From assembly GCA_019155205.2 (NCBI GenBank), contig JAHNZQ020000016.1:1417375-1445198 (forward strand): a DNA stretch of 27,824 bases. Direction: 5' to 3'. The DNA is from Gracilaria vermiculophylla (Eukaryota > Rhodophyta > Florideophyceae > Gracilariales > Gracilariaceae). This document shows, piece by piece, positions 8,131 through 18,251 of the stretch. Position 1 is the stretch's first letter. Each line of letters starts with the position of its first letter. Both the position numbers and the translations under genes were made by a program. The notes beneath the pieces are model-generated. The model was given only the letters and a program-made list of their open reading frames with translations. It did not search any database and was not told where the DNA came from.

Positions 8131-10221
8131 ATGAGCGCGTGCCCCGCGATGGTGCTCCATAACTCGCCTGATTCCGGTCGCCCGGACTCTCCTCGAATTC
8201 CACGATGGCGGCTTGACGCAGGTTTCTCCTCGGTGGTGCATATAACTTCGAGTCGTTCCCTAAGTGGTGTCCGATCTCGCTCCTCAGGTGCTACCTCGTG
8301 TTCGGCTGCCATTCACCCGGCTTTGTACACCTTCGGCATGTCCTCTCCGACTCCGGTGCCTACATCTTCTTCAAATCCTGAGGTGTATCACACCTCAACC
8401 GGTGCACCGGTCCGTCCAGGGGAACATTTCGATCATCGCGCCATGCGGGGGTTTGTCCCGTTCCACAATAGGCGCGTGAGTCTCCCATATCCTGTGGAGG
8501 ATTACATTCACCACTTCGGTCCGTACCTTCAGGCGATGCGATTCCGCGTCATCCCGGAGATTGCGTGGAACGACTAGAAGCGGAACCGCGTCGATGCATA
8601 TCGCGCCCACTGGCTTCATACTCCGGTACAAGGTGACAACGCTCCAACCACGGTGGGACACTGCGACACTCCATACCTGAGGTGCGCTGAGGAACGAGAA
8701 ATCCAGGCGCGACTCCAGGTACTGCTCCACAAGGAGAGCTCGCACCAGAGAGCGGGGCGAACCGGAAGCATTGCCGATGGGCTCTCTGCCCTCGCGGTGT
8801 GGCCCTTCAATTCCCCATACGATCGCCTCTACTGGCTCAATCGGAATCGATGGGGGACGCACCTTGCGGACGAAACTCGCCTACGCACCACTTTCGGGTA
8901 CTTCTATGGGTGGTAAAACACGGAATTCCATGATATGCCCTCCGGGCAACGTCCGAAGTACTACCTTAAGGTAAACGACTCCTGGAGGGACCACTGGGTT
9001 TCCCCGCACCTTTGCGTGGCGACGCCCATGACCTTCGCGTATCATACCTCCGAGGTCCTGGATCCCCATGACTCCCTATGGCGGTTTGTCATGTTGGTCG
9101 TCTCGATGGAGTTCGCGGTTGGCACGCTAGTGGCGTATCTCCAAGCAGCGGGCAAAGGCGTTACCTCCTATACCCGATGCCGCGACGGCCGCTTCTACTG
9201 GGACTCGTCATATTAGCCGACTGCCGGGCGTTTGCTCCCCTTGCCGGCGTCCATCATACGGGTCTTGCGGTCCTTTGGCATCCAATACCTTATTAAGGGC
9301 ACCGCATGGGGTGATACCGGGGCAGAGACGGTGCTGGATAACAACCTCGAGGTGGCGTGGAATGACACCCCGGGTTTCCTCTGGAACGACTACGGCGAGG
9401 ACAACTTCCATTCTATTGTGAGGAGTCCAAATGGAGACGATGAAGGGCGAGCATACCCTACCTTTCCCCATCTGGCGCCTTCTCGGTTTCCTTAGGTGCC
9501 ACGGCTCCGAATACCCGACTACGACCCCTTGATGGAGAGCCTGGCGCATGATGCGCCCCGTCGGTTACCGGCTCCGTCTCTGGATATGGGCGCACCCCCT
9601 GAGATGATAACTCCGCGGCCGGCCGCAGTGCCGAGTGCTCCTGCAGTGGCAGCCACCGTGTCTCCAATGGAAGAGGACGAGATTACTCCCGTCCCAGTAC
9701 TTTCGGCCCCAGTGGCGCAACCTCGACTGCGGAGAGTCTCTGCGCCTATTCCTTAGCCTCGCCTGCGGAGCGTTCCAGTTCCAGCGCCGCCGTCACCTCC
9801 GTTGTACCCGACTCCGTCCTTGGCATTGCCAATCTTCACTGCGGAACCCGCGGAATCCCGTCGGGGAGCCCCTGTCCCAGCTGGTCCGCCGTCCGTGGCT
9901 CCTTCCGTGGCGGTTGTTGCGCCGTCAACGGAGGTGGCCGCACCGGGTGCACCGTCGGGAGGAGTCTCCTCTGGGGCTCTGGAGGTTGCCTTTCAGGAGT
10001 TGGTGCAGGCGTGCCTCTTGACAGGCCGTCCTGCTCCGGCTTCTCCTGTGGAGGCTCTGCGCGAGGCGCGTGCGCAGGTCTTAAAGCTCCACAAAACCCG
10101 GACAGACCGAGCCTCGATGGTGGCCCTCAAGGAAAGCCTGTCGGACTTCTTCGATATCCAAGCGTTCACGGCAAAATCGAGCCTCGAAGCGGAGTATTCA
10201 ACGCGATTCAGTGACCTGTAG
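8131..10221 (+). pseudogene. Antisense ORF of the gypsy element, unknown family, interrupted by stops
   Basis: One plus-strand frame of about 696 codons from ATG 8131 to TAG 10219-10221, interrupted only by TAG 8575, TAA 8914, TAG 9214, TAG 9493 and TAG 9754, with no evident frameshift in 2.1 kb. Such frame preservation shows it was a protein gene. I do not recognise the family. Parts: S/P-rich N-terminus (to about 8400); a globular region with an unusual number of Trp and aromatic residues (8400-9480; for example WPFNSPYDRLYWLNRNRW, FGYFYGW, FLWNDYGEDNF); a P/A/V-rich linker (9496-9960); and a charged, helical C-terminus (9970-10221). It lies between pol and the 3' LTR, convergent with pol. 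Antisense genes in this place are known from some plant Tat/Ogre-lineage gypsy elements (such as Grande), but I see no sequence match to them. Confidence 0.7.
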
Positions 10222-10246
10222 GTGATATAAACCTAACAAATAAAAG

Positions 10247-10405
10247 ATCCTTCGGGTGGAGCAGAAGCTCCATGAACGGTAGTTCCAATATGACCAAGGC
10301 CGTGCCCGCGTGCTCAACGACACGAAATGCGACCGTGGGAGCATGCGAAAAGCGATCAACAGCATCCTGGAGGCGAAAAAGCAAACTCCAGGTAAGGGAT
10401 AGACT
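10247..10405 (+). pseudogene. Possible C-terminal coiled-coil tail of the antisense ORF
   Basis: After the stop at 10219 the plus strand carries, in a shifted frame, a charged heptad-like segment (LRVEQKLHER, a TAG, then FQYDQGRARVLNDTKC and onwards to KKQTPGKG) compatible with continuation of the helical C-terminus. A 25-nt A/T-rich piece (10222-10246, GT...AG) separates it from the main frame. Either an indel or a former splice could explain the shift; no homologue is available to decide. Confidence 0.3.
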
Positions 10406-10455
10406 ACGGAGACGAAGAACATCTCCGGTTGGGGGCCCCCTTTCCTTTTTCTAAA

Positions 10456-10485
10456 CGGAAACGCCTATGTGGAGAGGCGTTTCCG
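10456..10485. terminator. Perfect hairpin between the convergent ends of pol and the antisense ORF
   Basis: Arms CGGAAACGCC (10456-10465) and GGCGTTTCCG (10476-10485) match over all 10 bp around a 10-nt loop. It sits in the 460-bp gap between the antisense ORF's end (10221) and the pol stop (10684). A role in 3'-end formation or in separating the two convergent transcripts is plausible but not shown. Confidence 0.4.
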
Positions 10486-10683
10486 CACCAGAATGGCGTG
10501 GTATCCCCTAAGAACGTTCTCCGGGATATGTTCCGGAGGTTCTTCCGTGTCGTCCTTCGAGGTGTACCCATACCAGCGGACGCGTTACAGTATTCCTGCA
10601 GGGGTTTTTCGATGGGAGACGATATGGTCCACCGCGTAGAGAATGTCACCTTCAGGGGTCAGGATGGCATCGGGAGCCTCCGG

Positions 10684-12046
10684 TCATGATTCACCGAGAG
10701 CGGTGATGCGGCTCCCACTATCCCGTGGTGTCGTCACGTCTAAGGTGGTCGGATGAGGAAGTTCCGCGCGTTGTCCCTGAGGTGGTGAAGCGGGCGTTCC
10801 TGAGAGGCTAGGCGTTGGGACTTTCGTTACCCTATCACGGGAAACGACGTCTCTGAGCCCGTTCACCTCAATGGCGACAGTATCCCTATAGGTGGCAAGG
10901 ACTGCGTAGGGCCCGGAGGTGGTCGGCGCTAACTTGCGCGGGACGTCCGGCGGTTCATCGGATGTTTCTCCAGTTTTGTAGAGAAAAATCTGGTCGCTTT
11001 CCTTTAGGTAAGGGCCTTCCATAACCTTCCGGTCGAAGTCCTGCTTGTATCTCCTCTGCGAGGCATTGAGTCTCTCCTTTGTGAGGGAGAGTGCGTTCTC
11101 GTACCGCCTTTGGATGGAGCGTCTGGCTTGCGCCGCTGTTGGCGTCTGTGGCCTATCCGCCGGGTGCGCCGTGAAGCGTGCCGCGATAACGGCACTTGGC
11201 GGGATGCGGGAGAGCACCAGATTGAAAGGAGCAGTCCCCGTGGAGCGGTGCATCTGTAGGTTGTATGCATACGCGAGGGGTCCCACATATGCGTCCCACT
11301 CCTTCTGGTGGTCCGCGACGTAGTGCTGTAGCCTCGAGTCGATGGTTTTGTTGAACCTTTCCACCTGTCCGTTTGTCTGGGGGGTTTTGGCAGCTGTGAA
11401 CAACTACTTCATCCCCAGCATTTCGGAGACGGCGCGGAAGAGTTTCGCCGCGAACATGGGTCCATTGTCCGTAAGAAGGTACAACGGTATCCCGTAAAGG
11501 GTAAACCCAATGCTCCTGAAAGGCGTCGGCAATCACTGCTGCAGTGGTGCTCCGGAGGGAGATAGCACGCGTAATCTTCGATAAACGAACCGTGATCACG
11601 AGGATAAATCGGTGTCCTCGCTCCGTGTTGGGAAGAGGACCCAATGTGTCCATGGCCACGAATTCCAACGGTCTTAAAGGTGGGCGCAGCATGAGCGGCG
11701 TCCGGTGTTTCCGTATACTCCCCCTAGCGGCGGAGCACGAATAGCAATCCGCCACCGTTTGGAAGGCGTCACTAGCCATGTTTGCCCAATAGAACTCCCT
11801 CTGCATGGTGAAATACATCCGAGATCGACCGAGGTGCCCGGCGAGGCAAGGATAGTGCGAAAGGTACAACATCCTTGCCCGTAGCTTCGTCGGCACCACC
11901 TTTTGGAGAGCTCCATCCAGGGAGGCACGGCGTACAAGCACGCCGTCTCGATCGACGTCGAATGACGATGTCAAACTCCCCACAGTGGTGACGCACTGCT
12001 TGTAGTACGCATCCGTACTCTGCTCCTTCAGGAACTCCGCTACGGT
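10684..12046 (-). pseudogene. Integrase of the gypsy element, broken
   Basis: Inserts element DNA into the genome. The N-terminal zinc module is visible (HYPCLAGH ... CYSCSAARG, an HHCC arrangement), then the first catalytic Asp in AMDTLGPLP. The stretch VITVRLSK has Val where relatives usually have Asp (DRFSK). The second catalytic Asp is in LLTDNGPMF and the Glu in TNGQVERFN. The C-terminus carries SGPYAVLATYRD...VSRDRVTKVP, a GPY/F-like module, with no chromodomain, and ends at TGA 10684-10686. Lesions: a frameshift from RNase H into IN near 12045, a one-base shift just before the second Asp near 11497, and TAG 11404-11406. N-terminal and C-terminal halves therefore lie in different frames. 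Confidence 0.85.
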
Positions 12047-13938
12047 AATGGGGAGAACTCTTTCTCCTCCTCAACAAGAGCCATCACCTCATGGATTCCA
12101 CTGTACTTTCCTCCAGGTTCACAGCATTCCAAACATTCTCCATCGGATCTTTCTTTCCCGTCGGCTTCCTGGATAGCCATACGTGGGATGTTGTCCTCCA
12201 AAGGTGCTTTATCTTTTCCATCGGTGGAGATTCGTGAGAGCGCGTCCGCTGCCTGGTGTTTGATGCCAGGGCGGTGGAAGATGTCAAACTCGAACTCCAG
12301 GAGGCGAAACCTCCACCTTTCCAGGCGACCGGAAGCATCTGTCAAGGACAGTATCCACTTCGGTGGTGCGTGGTCCGTCCTCAAGGTGAAGAGCACGCCT
12401 TCCAGGTATGTGCGTAAAAGCAAAACCGCCCACACGATGGCGAGACATTCGTGCTCCAAAGTGGAATAATTCCGTTCCGTAGGGGTGAGGCTGCGACTCC
12501 AATACCCGATGGGTTGAAGTCCACCTTCCGGTTGCTCCTGTAGGAGGGCACATCCGACCTGGTATTCACAGGCGTCAGTGTCCAGCACAATTCGGCCGTG
12601 CCGCTTCGGAAGCACCATGATTGGTGGCTCTATTAGTCTCCTCTTCAGGGTCTCGAAGGCTTAAGACTCCTCGTCCGTCAAGAGATCCAATTGCGTCGGC
12701 TTGTCTTGCTCCAGGAGGTGATTTAAGGGCGCCGCTATACGGGAGAAATTCGATAAAAACCTCCGGAAGACGTTGCACAACCCAAGGAAGGAGCGGAGCT
12801 CCGTCTGGTTTGTGGGAGGGCGAGCTTCCTTGATGGCGTCCTGAGTTTTCCTGGAAACCTGCAGTGGGCCGGGGAGCACAACGTGCCCCAGATAGTCCAC
12901 CGACGACTTGAAAAAGAAACATTTCTCCAGCTTTAAGGTGAGGCCAGCATCCTTCAGGAGTTGGAGCACGTGCGTCACATGAATGAAGTGCTCCTCCACT
13001 CTGCGGGAGTATATGATGACATCATCGATATACACCAAGGCGTACTGCCACTTCACCTTTGACAGAATAATGTCCACTGCTCGTTGGAACGTAGCGGGTG
13101 CATTCTTCAATCCCAATGGCATCCTTAGGAATCTGAATATCCCACAGTGCGAGGTGAACGTTGTTTTTTCCTTATCGGAGTCGTCTATCTCAATCTGCCA
13201 GTAGCCGCTGTTGGAATTCAGCGTGGAGAAAACGGACGCATCGCCTAGGGAGTCGATACATTCATCCATCTGGGGTATCGGGTACGAATCGCGTACAGTA
13301 ACCTCGTTGAGGCACCTGTAGTCAATACAGAACCTTAGGGAGCCATCTTTCATCTTGACAAACACCACCGGGGAGGCCCATTCGGAACAGGAAGGCTCGA
13401 TACCACCCTTCTTCAGCATCGGGTCGACCTCATCGCGTTCAAAGTCGCGCGCATGGGTTCCGGCCCTCCTCGGGAGTTGATGTACCGGTTTCGCATCTGG
13501 TGTGAGCTCGACCCTCTGCTTGGCCAGGCTGCCCTGACCTAGGCGACCAGACCACATGTCCTCAAAGGCGGATAGCATCTCCACTATCCTACGGCGATAT
13601 TCTTCGAAATCATCGCCAATTTGGAGCTTCTCCTGCCCGGTGGCAGGACTCTCTTCCTCTGGAGAAGAGGAAGTCGCTTCCGCCTCCATGGTGGCGATTG
13701 AATCGCGGTCCACAAGGTCTTCCGATCGAGGAATGTGAGCCAGTCCTGCAGGGGCGGGTGGTGTCAGTCCGACGACAATTCCTTTTTGGAGCCGTAACGG
13801 CGACTCCTTGAGGGTAGCGAGCACGACCCTGAAGGGGGTGTTCGGTATTACTTCCATAACACCGTTCGCTATCATGGAGTACAGCTCCGTCGTCAGGTGT
13901 GGACTCTTTTGTAGGAATGAAAGGCCAGATGCAGAGGT
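12040..13938 (-). pseudogene. Reverse transcriptase-RNase H of the gypsy element, broken
   Basis: Copies element RNA into DNA. The frame follows the protease after TAG 13939-13941. Counting from ATG 13875: RT fingers around residues 157-200 (EWASPVVFVKMKDGSLRF), FSTLNSNSGYWQIEI at 216-230, FRFLRMPLGLKNAPATFQ at 247-264, YIDD at 282-285, YLGHVV near 328. The first catalytic Asp is replaced by Asn 220 (codon 13216-13218); the YIDD pair is intact. After an in-frame TAA (12661-12663) the RNase H part reads IVLDTDACEYQVGCALLQ, LEHECLAIVWAV and TLRTDHAPPKW, keeping D, E and D. Tether and linker follow to TAG 12040-12042. Stops plus the Asp-to-Asn change make it inactive. Confidence 0.9.
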
Positions 13939-13941
13939 CTA

Positions 13942-14412
13942 TACCCAGACTTCGGCCTGAATCCTCGCGGGTATTTCAACGCTGTTCACCACTCGGAGCT
14001 TATTCGACTGCGTCTCTTTTGGAAGATTACCCCCATGATGGGCATTGGCGTCCGGTCCTGGAGATGCGGACACGATACCTACAGGGGCGGCGTCGTGAAA
14101 GGTCACCTTCCGCAGGCCTGGGTAGATTGCACGTACATAACGATCCACAAAGGAAGTGCCAAATATGCATCGTGCGGCCAGGTTGGTCGACACGAGGAAC
14201 CACACTTTCACCTGTAAGAAGCCGAACCGGATGTACAAGGGGATTGCGCCGAGGATGGTCAATGCTCGTCGCGACGCGTCGCGCACCGTCGGGAGCTTGC
14301 CAGTCCTCAAGGACCCGAGAGCAGACCGCGGGAGCACATCGGGGTGCACCAGATTGGTGGGGCCAGCTCCAGCATCGAGGATAGCGCGTACCGTGGTGGA
14401 GGCGAGCAGGGA
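13942..14412 (-). pseudogene. Aspartic protease (retropepsin) of the gypsy element, broken
   Basis: Polyprotein-processing protease. The active-site motif is ILDAGAGPTNLVHPDVL, with DAGA at 14365-14376 in place of the commoner D[ST]GA. The barrel follows (LGAIPLYIRFGFLQVKVWFLV, then CIFGTSFVDRYVRAIYPG), as expected of a gypsy retropepsin. TGA 14413-14415 closes the frame upstream. The join to gag runs through a different frame (about 14420-14620), so at least one frameshift separates them. The downstream end is an in-frame TAG. Confidence 0.8.
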
Positions 14413-14628
14413 TCATCCTAAAGAGGCGAATAACTTGTGGTTCTCGGCGGGGCGTGCACACAGAATCCTCCTCAAAGGTGTCGAATGGGTCCAACGGGAT
14501 TGGAGGGCCCGCCAATTCTGCGTCGATGGAGCAGACGGCCTCTCCTTCTTTCCTAAAGGCGACCTCCGTGGAGCTGAGGCTCGATGTTAAAGAGCCACGC
14601 GGAGCCTCCACGCGTGGCTCTGAGAGTT

Positions 14629-16877
14629 TTACTGGTTGGAGAGGGGCTGGTTTCCAGGCGGGGACGGCTTCTGTGGTTGTGCATCGCGATGCGACATGTT
14701 CCCTTGAGGTGCAACCGGCTGGGACACCGGCACCTGCGTTGCGGGTGCCAGTGACAGTGGGACAGGTTGCATTCTCGGTGGAGCACGGTAGCCGTAGTTT
14801 CCTTGAGGGGAACGGATGTCGCGATACGCGGTTCGATAAATTCCGCTCAAAGTTTGTGGGTCCTTCAGGTCCTGGAAGTTTTTCTCTCGTTCCTGCAGGA
14901 TGGAAGCTCTCATTGCCGGGGTGAGAGCCGTACAGTGTACGGGCTCTCGTGACAAGCAAATCCTGCAAAGCGGTGGGTAACCTCGACGGTTTGCAAATCG
15001 GGCGTTCCTGTAAGATCCTGCCGAGGCGTACGAAGTGGGAGACGAGGGCGTCCTCGTCCTAGACGGTGCTCCTTGAGAAGAGGCATATGTGAGGGCAAGG
15101 GCCTCTTGCTCTCCTACGAGCGTGAGCTCGTCGACCTCCTCCGAGGTGCTGGAGTCCAACGTCAGGGCGGATGCCCGACGGGTCCTTGAGGCCGAAGGTT
15201 TGTCCGAAAATGGAGCATGACTGCGGCGAGCGGCACGGTGGGTATCCCCATAGGATTCTGCGAAACGTGCTAACTCCGTATAGGTGGTCTTTGGGTGTGT
15301 TGTCAGGTGACTACGCACCCTCGCGCGTATCGAGGGAAGGAGTCCCTCGACAAACAGCGACTTCAACCGCCGTTCGGAGTACACGTTCCCACACCGCAGA
15401 GCCTTCGTCCGCAGCTTTTGTGAGAACTCCGTCTCGGTGATTCCGATGTTCTGCCTATAGGAGGTGACTTCAGCATCGGCATCGGCTATCACCTCGTCCG
15501 TGGCTTACCTTTTAAGGAGGAAATTGACTATCTCCGGGTACGTCGTCAAGATCTACGTTCCAAGATCATCCAAAATGGTGCTCTCGCACGTGAGGCGTGG
15601 CCGCACCAGCGAGTGCGCTTGGCCTGTGAGGTAGAACTGAAAGCAACATACGGCGGCACCTTCATGGACACCATTGGTATTACACGCCGAACGGAAGCGC
15701 GTAAGTAAATTCAACTTCTAGATGGGGTCTTCGCCTGAGAAGGAGTGCTTTTTCATTTGAATATCCATACGGCGCTGCATCTTCGTAAGTCGTTTAGCGA
15801 CCGACACGTCGTAGAGAGTGGAGCGATCATTTAACCTGTAGGTGTCATAATACAACACTTTGGCGAAGAGGTCGTTAAGCGGGACCACCTTCCCGACCCT
15901 TCTGCTTTTCTCCTTGGGAGGTATACTGTCCTCCCAGCTGGAGCTATTCACGGATTCGGAGTCTGAGCTTCTCTCCGAATCGTTGTCTCGCTTTCTTCTT
16001 TTCTCCCTCCGTTTCTTTCGGCGTCTTTCCTTCAGGTGGCCTGGGTTACTGCCGATACCCCCGTTATCGCGATCCACCCGAGGAGTATCCTGTTTTTTTC
16101 TCCTTAGGCAGACTTCGACCGGTATCCTGTCCTCCTCCGCGGGGCGTCAGGTCCAGATGGTGCATAGCAAGATTCCTGAGGTGGTCCCATTTCCCTACGG
16201 AAGTATCCTTTCCTCCTCTGGCGTAGGGGGGGGGCAGTATCCTGTCCTTCATTGCCCGGGGTCACCTTAGGTGTTGATAGAGAGAACCTCTCCTGTACGG
16301 AAGAATGACTTTGAAACGCCGCTGCGGGGAGCAGCTGCCCGGTTTGGGAGCAAACCTCCGCACGGATAACATCTGAGATCATCTCAAGGAAGGGATCGGA
16401 ATCCAGCAAAGCATCCACAGCACGGTGAGCGCTTTCCGTTGCGATTTCCTCCACAAGGACGTAGCGGCGCGCTCCGAAGAAGGCTTCAACACCTGCCGGT
16501 ATTCTTTCGACCAGCTCTTCTGAGAGCCAATCCGTAAGGCGCGGGGCCGGTGACTCCGGGACGGAGTTAGCCCCCGGGTGTTCCCATCCCTACAGCTCCT
16601 GAGTTCGCGGCTGCGATGCCGTGTGCGGTTCTTCAACCTCCACGTCGGCGTTCTCTAGAGGTGTCGCAGGATTGTCCGCTTGCCTCCGATCATGCATTCT
16701 CCTAAGGCAATTCCTGAAACGCTCCAGAGAAAAGCCAGGATTTCGAAGGAGACTTTCAGGGTCTTCCAGTGTGGCGGCCATCTCCTGGGGAGCGCTGCGC
16801 GTGCTGCACCCACCAATGGAGTCGGTTGCTTGGGGATCCTGTAGGGGGGTTTCCATTTGGGGTTCCGAGGGGTGCAT
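14629..16877 (-). pseudogene. Gag of the gypsy element, broken
   Basis: Capsid/nucleocapsid precursor. A likely start is ATG 16877. The N-terminal part (to about 16140) reads in one frame with one TAG. An imperfectly repeated basic linker follows, with shifts into the frame of 15718-16077 (a K/R-rich then S/E-rich run). The capsid core continues in that same frame across TAG 15718-15720, TAG 15553-15555 and TAA 15505-15507 to TAA 14629-14631. Side by side with the Gag at 25998-27824 it shows the same landmarks: F(S/T)GEDPI, (R/S)GNVY, KTTYTELARFAE against KATYLELVQYAR. A CX2C...HC cluster (CRICLSREPVHC, 14932-14967) is a shortened zinc knuckle. Retrotrans_gag type by landmarks and context. 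Confidence 0.75.
16080..16270 (-). repeat. Degenerate GGATAC-centred repeats in the gag linker
   Basis: On the minus strand the hexamer CAGGATAC/AAGGATAC recurs four times in about 170 bp, each after a purine-rich GGAGGA-like run (near 16230, 16205, 16125 and 16095). A run of C residues lies next to the first copy. They fall in the disordered linker of Gag where the reading frame shifts, so slippage between repeats may explain the frame changes. Confidence 0.45.
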
Positions 16878-17013
16878 AGAGAAGAAGGTATGCGGTGATT
16901 TTCTTCCACTTCCAATTCATCTTAAGGAAGAATTCCACTGTTGGGGGTTGATCGTTGCAAACTAGAAACACGGTTCTGCTGCGACTTGTGCGAATCCTTT
17001 AGGAACTGTGACC

Positions 17014-17031
17014 TTCTAAGTGGGGAGACCA
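17014..17031 (-). other. Primer-binding site of the gypsy element
   Basis: TGGTCTCCCCACTTAGAA on the minus strand, two bases (AC) inside the 5' LTR. It is complementary to the 3' end of a tRNA finishing ...GGGGAGACCA. The site recurs with one change at 25831-25848 in a second element at the same position, which supports the call. I could not assign the tRNA species. Confidence 0.8.
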
Positions 17032-17033
17032 GT

Positions 17034-17588
17034 TGTGGTACTGTCAGTCCTCTTCTCGAGGTAGTAATGCACAACGTCCGTTTGGAGTTTTGGTTGACTC
17101 CAAAGGTTCGTGTTCCTAAAGGTGGTCTCCGGTATCCGCTATCGCGAGCCGGGGGAGTTCTTGAAGGGAATCCGCAAACACCAAGCGGAGGGGGAGGTTC
17201 ACTGGGCGGACAACGCTCCTACAGGCGCTGCTATGATGGGACCTGGGAATTGGCGGCTCTAGGACCTGAGGATGATCGACGAGAGTCTCCAACCGAAAAA
17301 GTAGATGAAGAATTAAGGGTGCTTGTTTTTACTTCCGCATAAGTGGAGCTCAACCGGCAGATTAAATATAAAGCCGGGAGCCTGCCTCAGCAGGTCTCGT
17401 TACTGTACTAATTGCCTGCGTAAATTAAACAAAATAATTAATAATTCTTCCGTCCCTTAAGGACACTGTAGCGCACGCGGGCGAAATTCTGCACCACGTG
17501 GCCCAGATAATAAAATACGAGCCCTCCTAAGGAATATTATACCATAAGGTCACACCACCATTTTTCCCTTAGGAGCCATTGTACTACA
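17034..17588 (-). repeat. 5' LTR of the gypsy element
   Basis: Direct repeat of 7065-7618, 555 bp, with TG...CA ends. It drives transcription of gag-pol on the minus strand. The two LTRs align end to end with few small indels; roughly 85-88 % identical by eye. Confidence 0.92.
17362..17372 (-). promoter_or_regulatory. Candidate TATA element in the 5' LTR
   Basis: TTTATATTTAA on the minus strand, about 215 bp from the LTR's outer edge. The 3' LTR copy is altered here (TGATATTTAA). It would place transcription start in the inner half of the LTR. Position and composition are the only evidence. Confidence 0.35.
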
Positions 17589-17774
17589 GTTGAGTCGGCA
17601 CAACTCAAGAGCATACTTTATCAAGACATTTCGTTCTCGAAGAGGCATCTGAAAGAGGACTGAAGGGCTTTCCTCATACATGACCTGGACCTTTCAGGGC
17701 CTTTAAATAACTCGACAACGGTATTTCCGGTGGCCGTCAGTCCAAATCGGGGGGAGGCAGCACAAATATCGGCT

Positions 17775-18142
17775 CAAAGATAAAGCGGGAGAACAAGCCC
17801 GCATCTAAGACCTCAAAGGACCACAGAAATAACAAATCCCAGACATCGCCGTGTCTGATGATGGCCTGCGAAGGGAATAACCAAATGCATTGGGTCGAGG
17901 ACTGTGATCATGGATCCACACAAGCAAAGAAAGACTTCAAAGACAAACTGAGCGTAGCCGTGGCTAGTGATGGTCTAGCGTGGTCGGCAAGAAGTAAAAT
18001 CTCCCCCCGACATGGATACCTTCGGCTTCAGAGTCCCGATGACCAAGAAGAACGAAAAGCCGAGACTATAAACATTCTCAAGAGCGTGGTGCGTGCCCGC
18101 AATGGTCCTGCAACTCAATGCTGGTCGCCTCGCGCTCAATAA
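17775..18142 (+). pseudogene. Gag tail with zinc-knuckle-like motif, copy 1 element
   Basis: Basic, K/S/N-rich stretch leading to CLMMACEGNNQMHWVEDC, a C...C...H-x4-C motif (about 17851-17905). It corresponds to CLNPEGDKRHLVKDC in copy 2. The following KKDFKDKL resembles the charged helix after the knuckle in copy 2. Upstream frame is closed by stops. The protease that should follow (about 18140-18250) is not recognisable. Confidence 0.55.
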
Positions 18143-18251
18143 CATACGCTTTCACGTAAGAGACGACTAAGTGGCCTGTGAGGACTTCCTGATCGGCCCT
18201 CCGGTTTAGCTGCACCTCCGTCTGGACACATGCACCCTGCTCGCGGACCAC

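Larger units (their letters stand above)
7065..17588 (-). mobile_element. Ty3/gypsy LTR retrotransposon with an antisense gene, 10.5 kb, degenerate
   Basis: Complete in outline on the minus strand: 5' LTR (17034-17588), primer site (17014-17031), gag, protease, RT, RNase H and integrase (16877 down to 10684), an opposite-strand ORF (8131-10221), polypurine tract (7621-7632) and 3' LTR (7065-7618). The domain order PR-RT-RH-IN and the C-terminal GPY/F-like module of integrase place it in the Ty3/gypsy group. The LTRs differ at roughly one base in seven or eight by eye, so the insertion is old. The flanks (TCGCC before 7065, GTTGA after 17588) show no target-site duplication. Confidence 0.9.

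Noticed and set aside
10222..10246. 25-nt GT...AG piece as a mini-intron after the antisense ORF
   Set aside because: Removing it restores the frame, but a TAG still precedes it and another follows shortly; no homologue or transcript supports splicing.
13899..14924. Plus-strand open frames (161, 144 and 156 codons) opposite gag and protease
   Set aside because: They are antisense shadows of the retroelement genes; no motifs, and their frames differ from one another.
14027..14968. 313-codon minus-strand frame across the gag-protease border
   Set aside because: Only its middle (about 14420-14620) is likely real linker; both ends overlap the true gag and protease frames, where zinc and DAGA motifs are seen.
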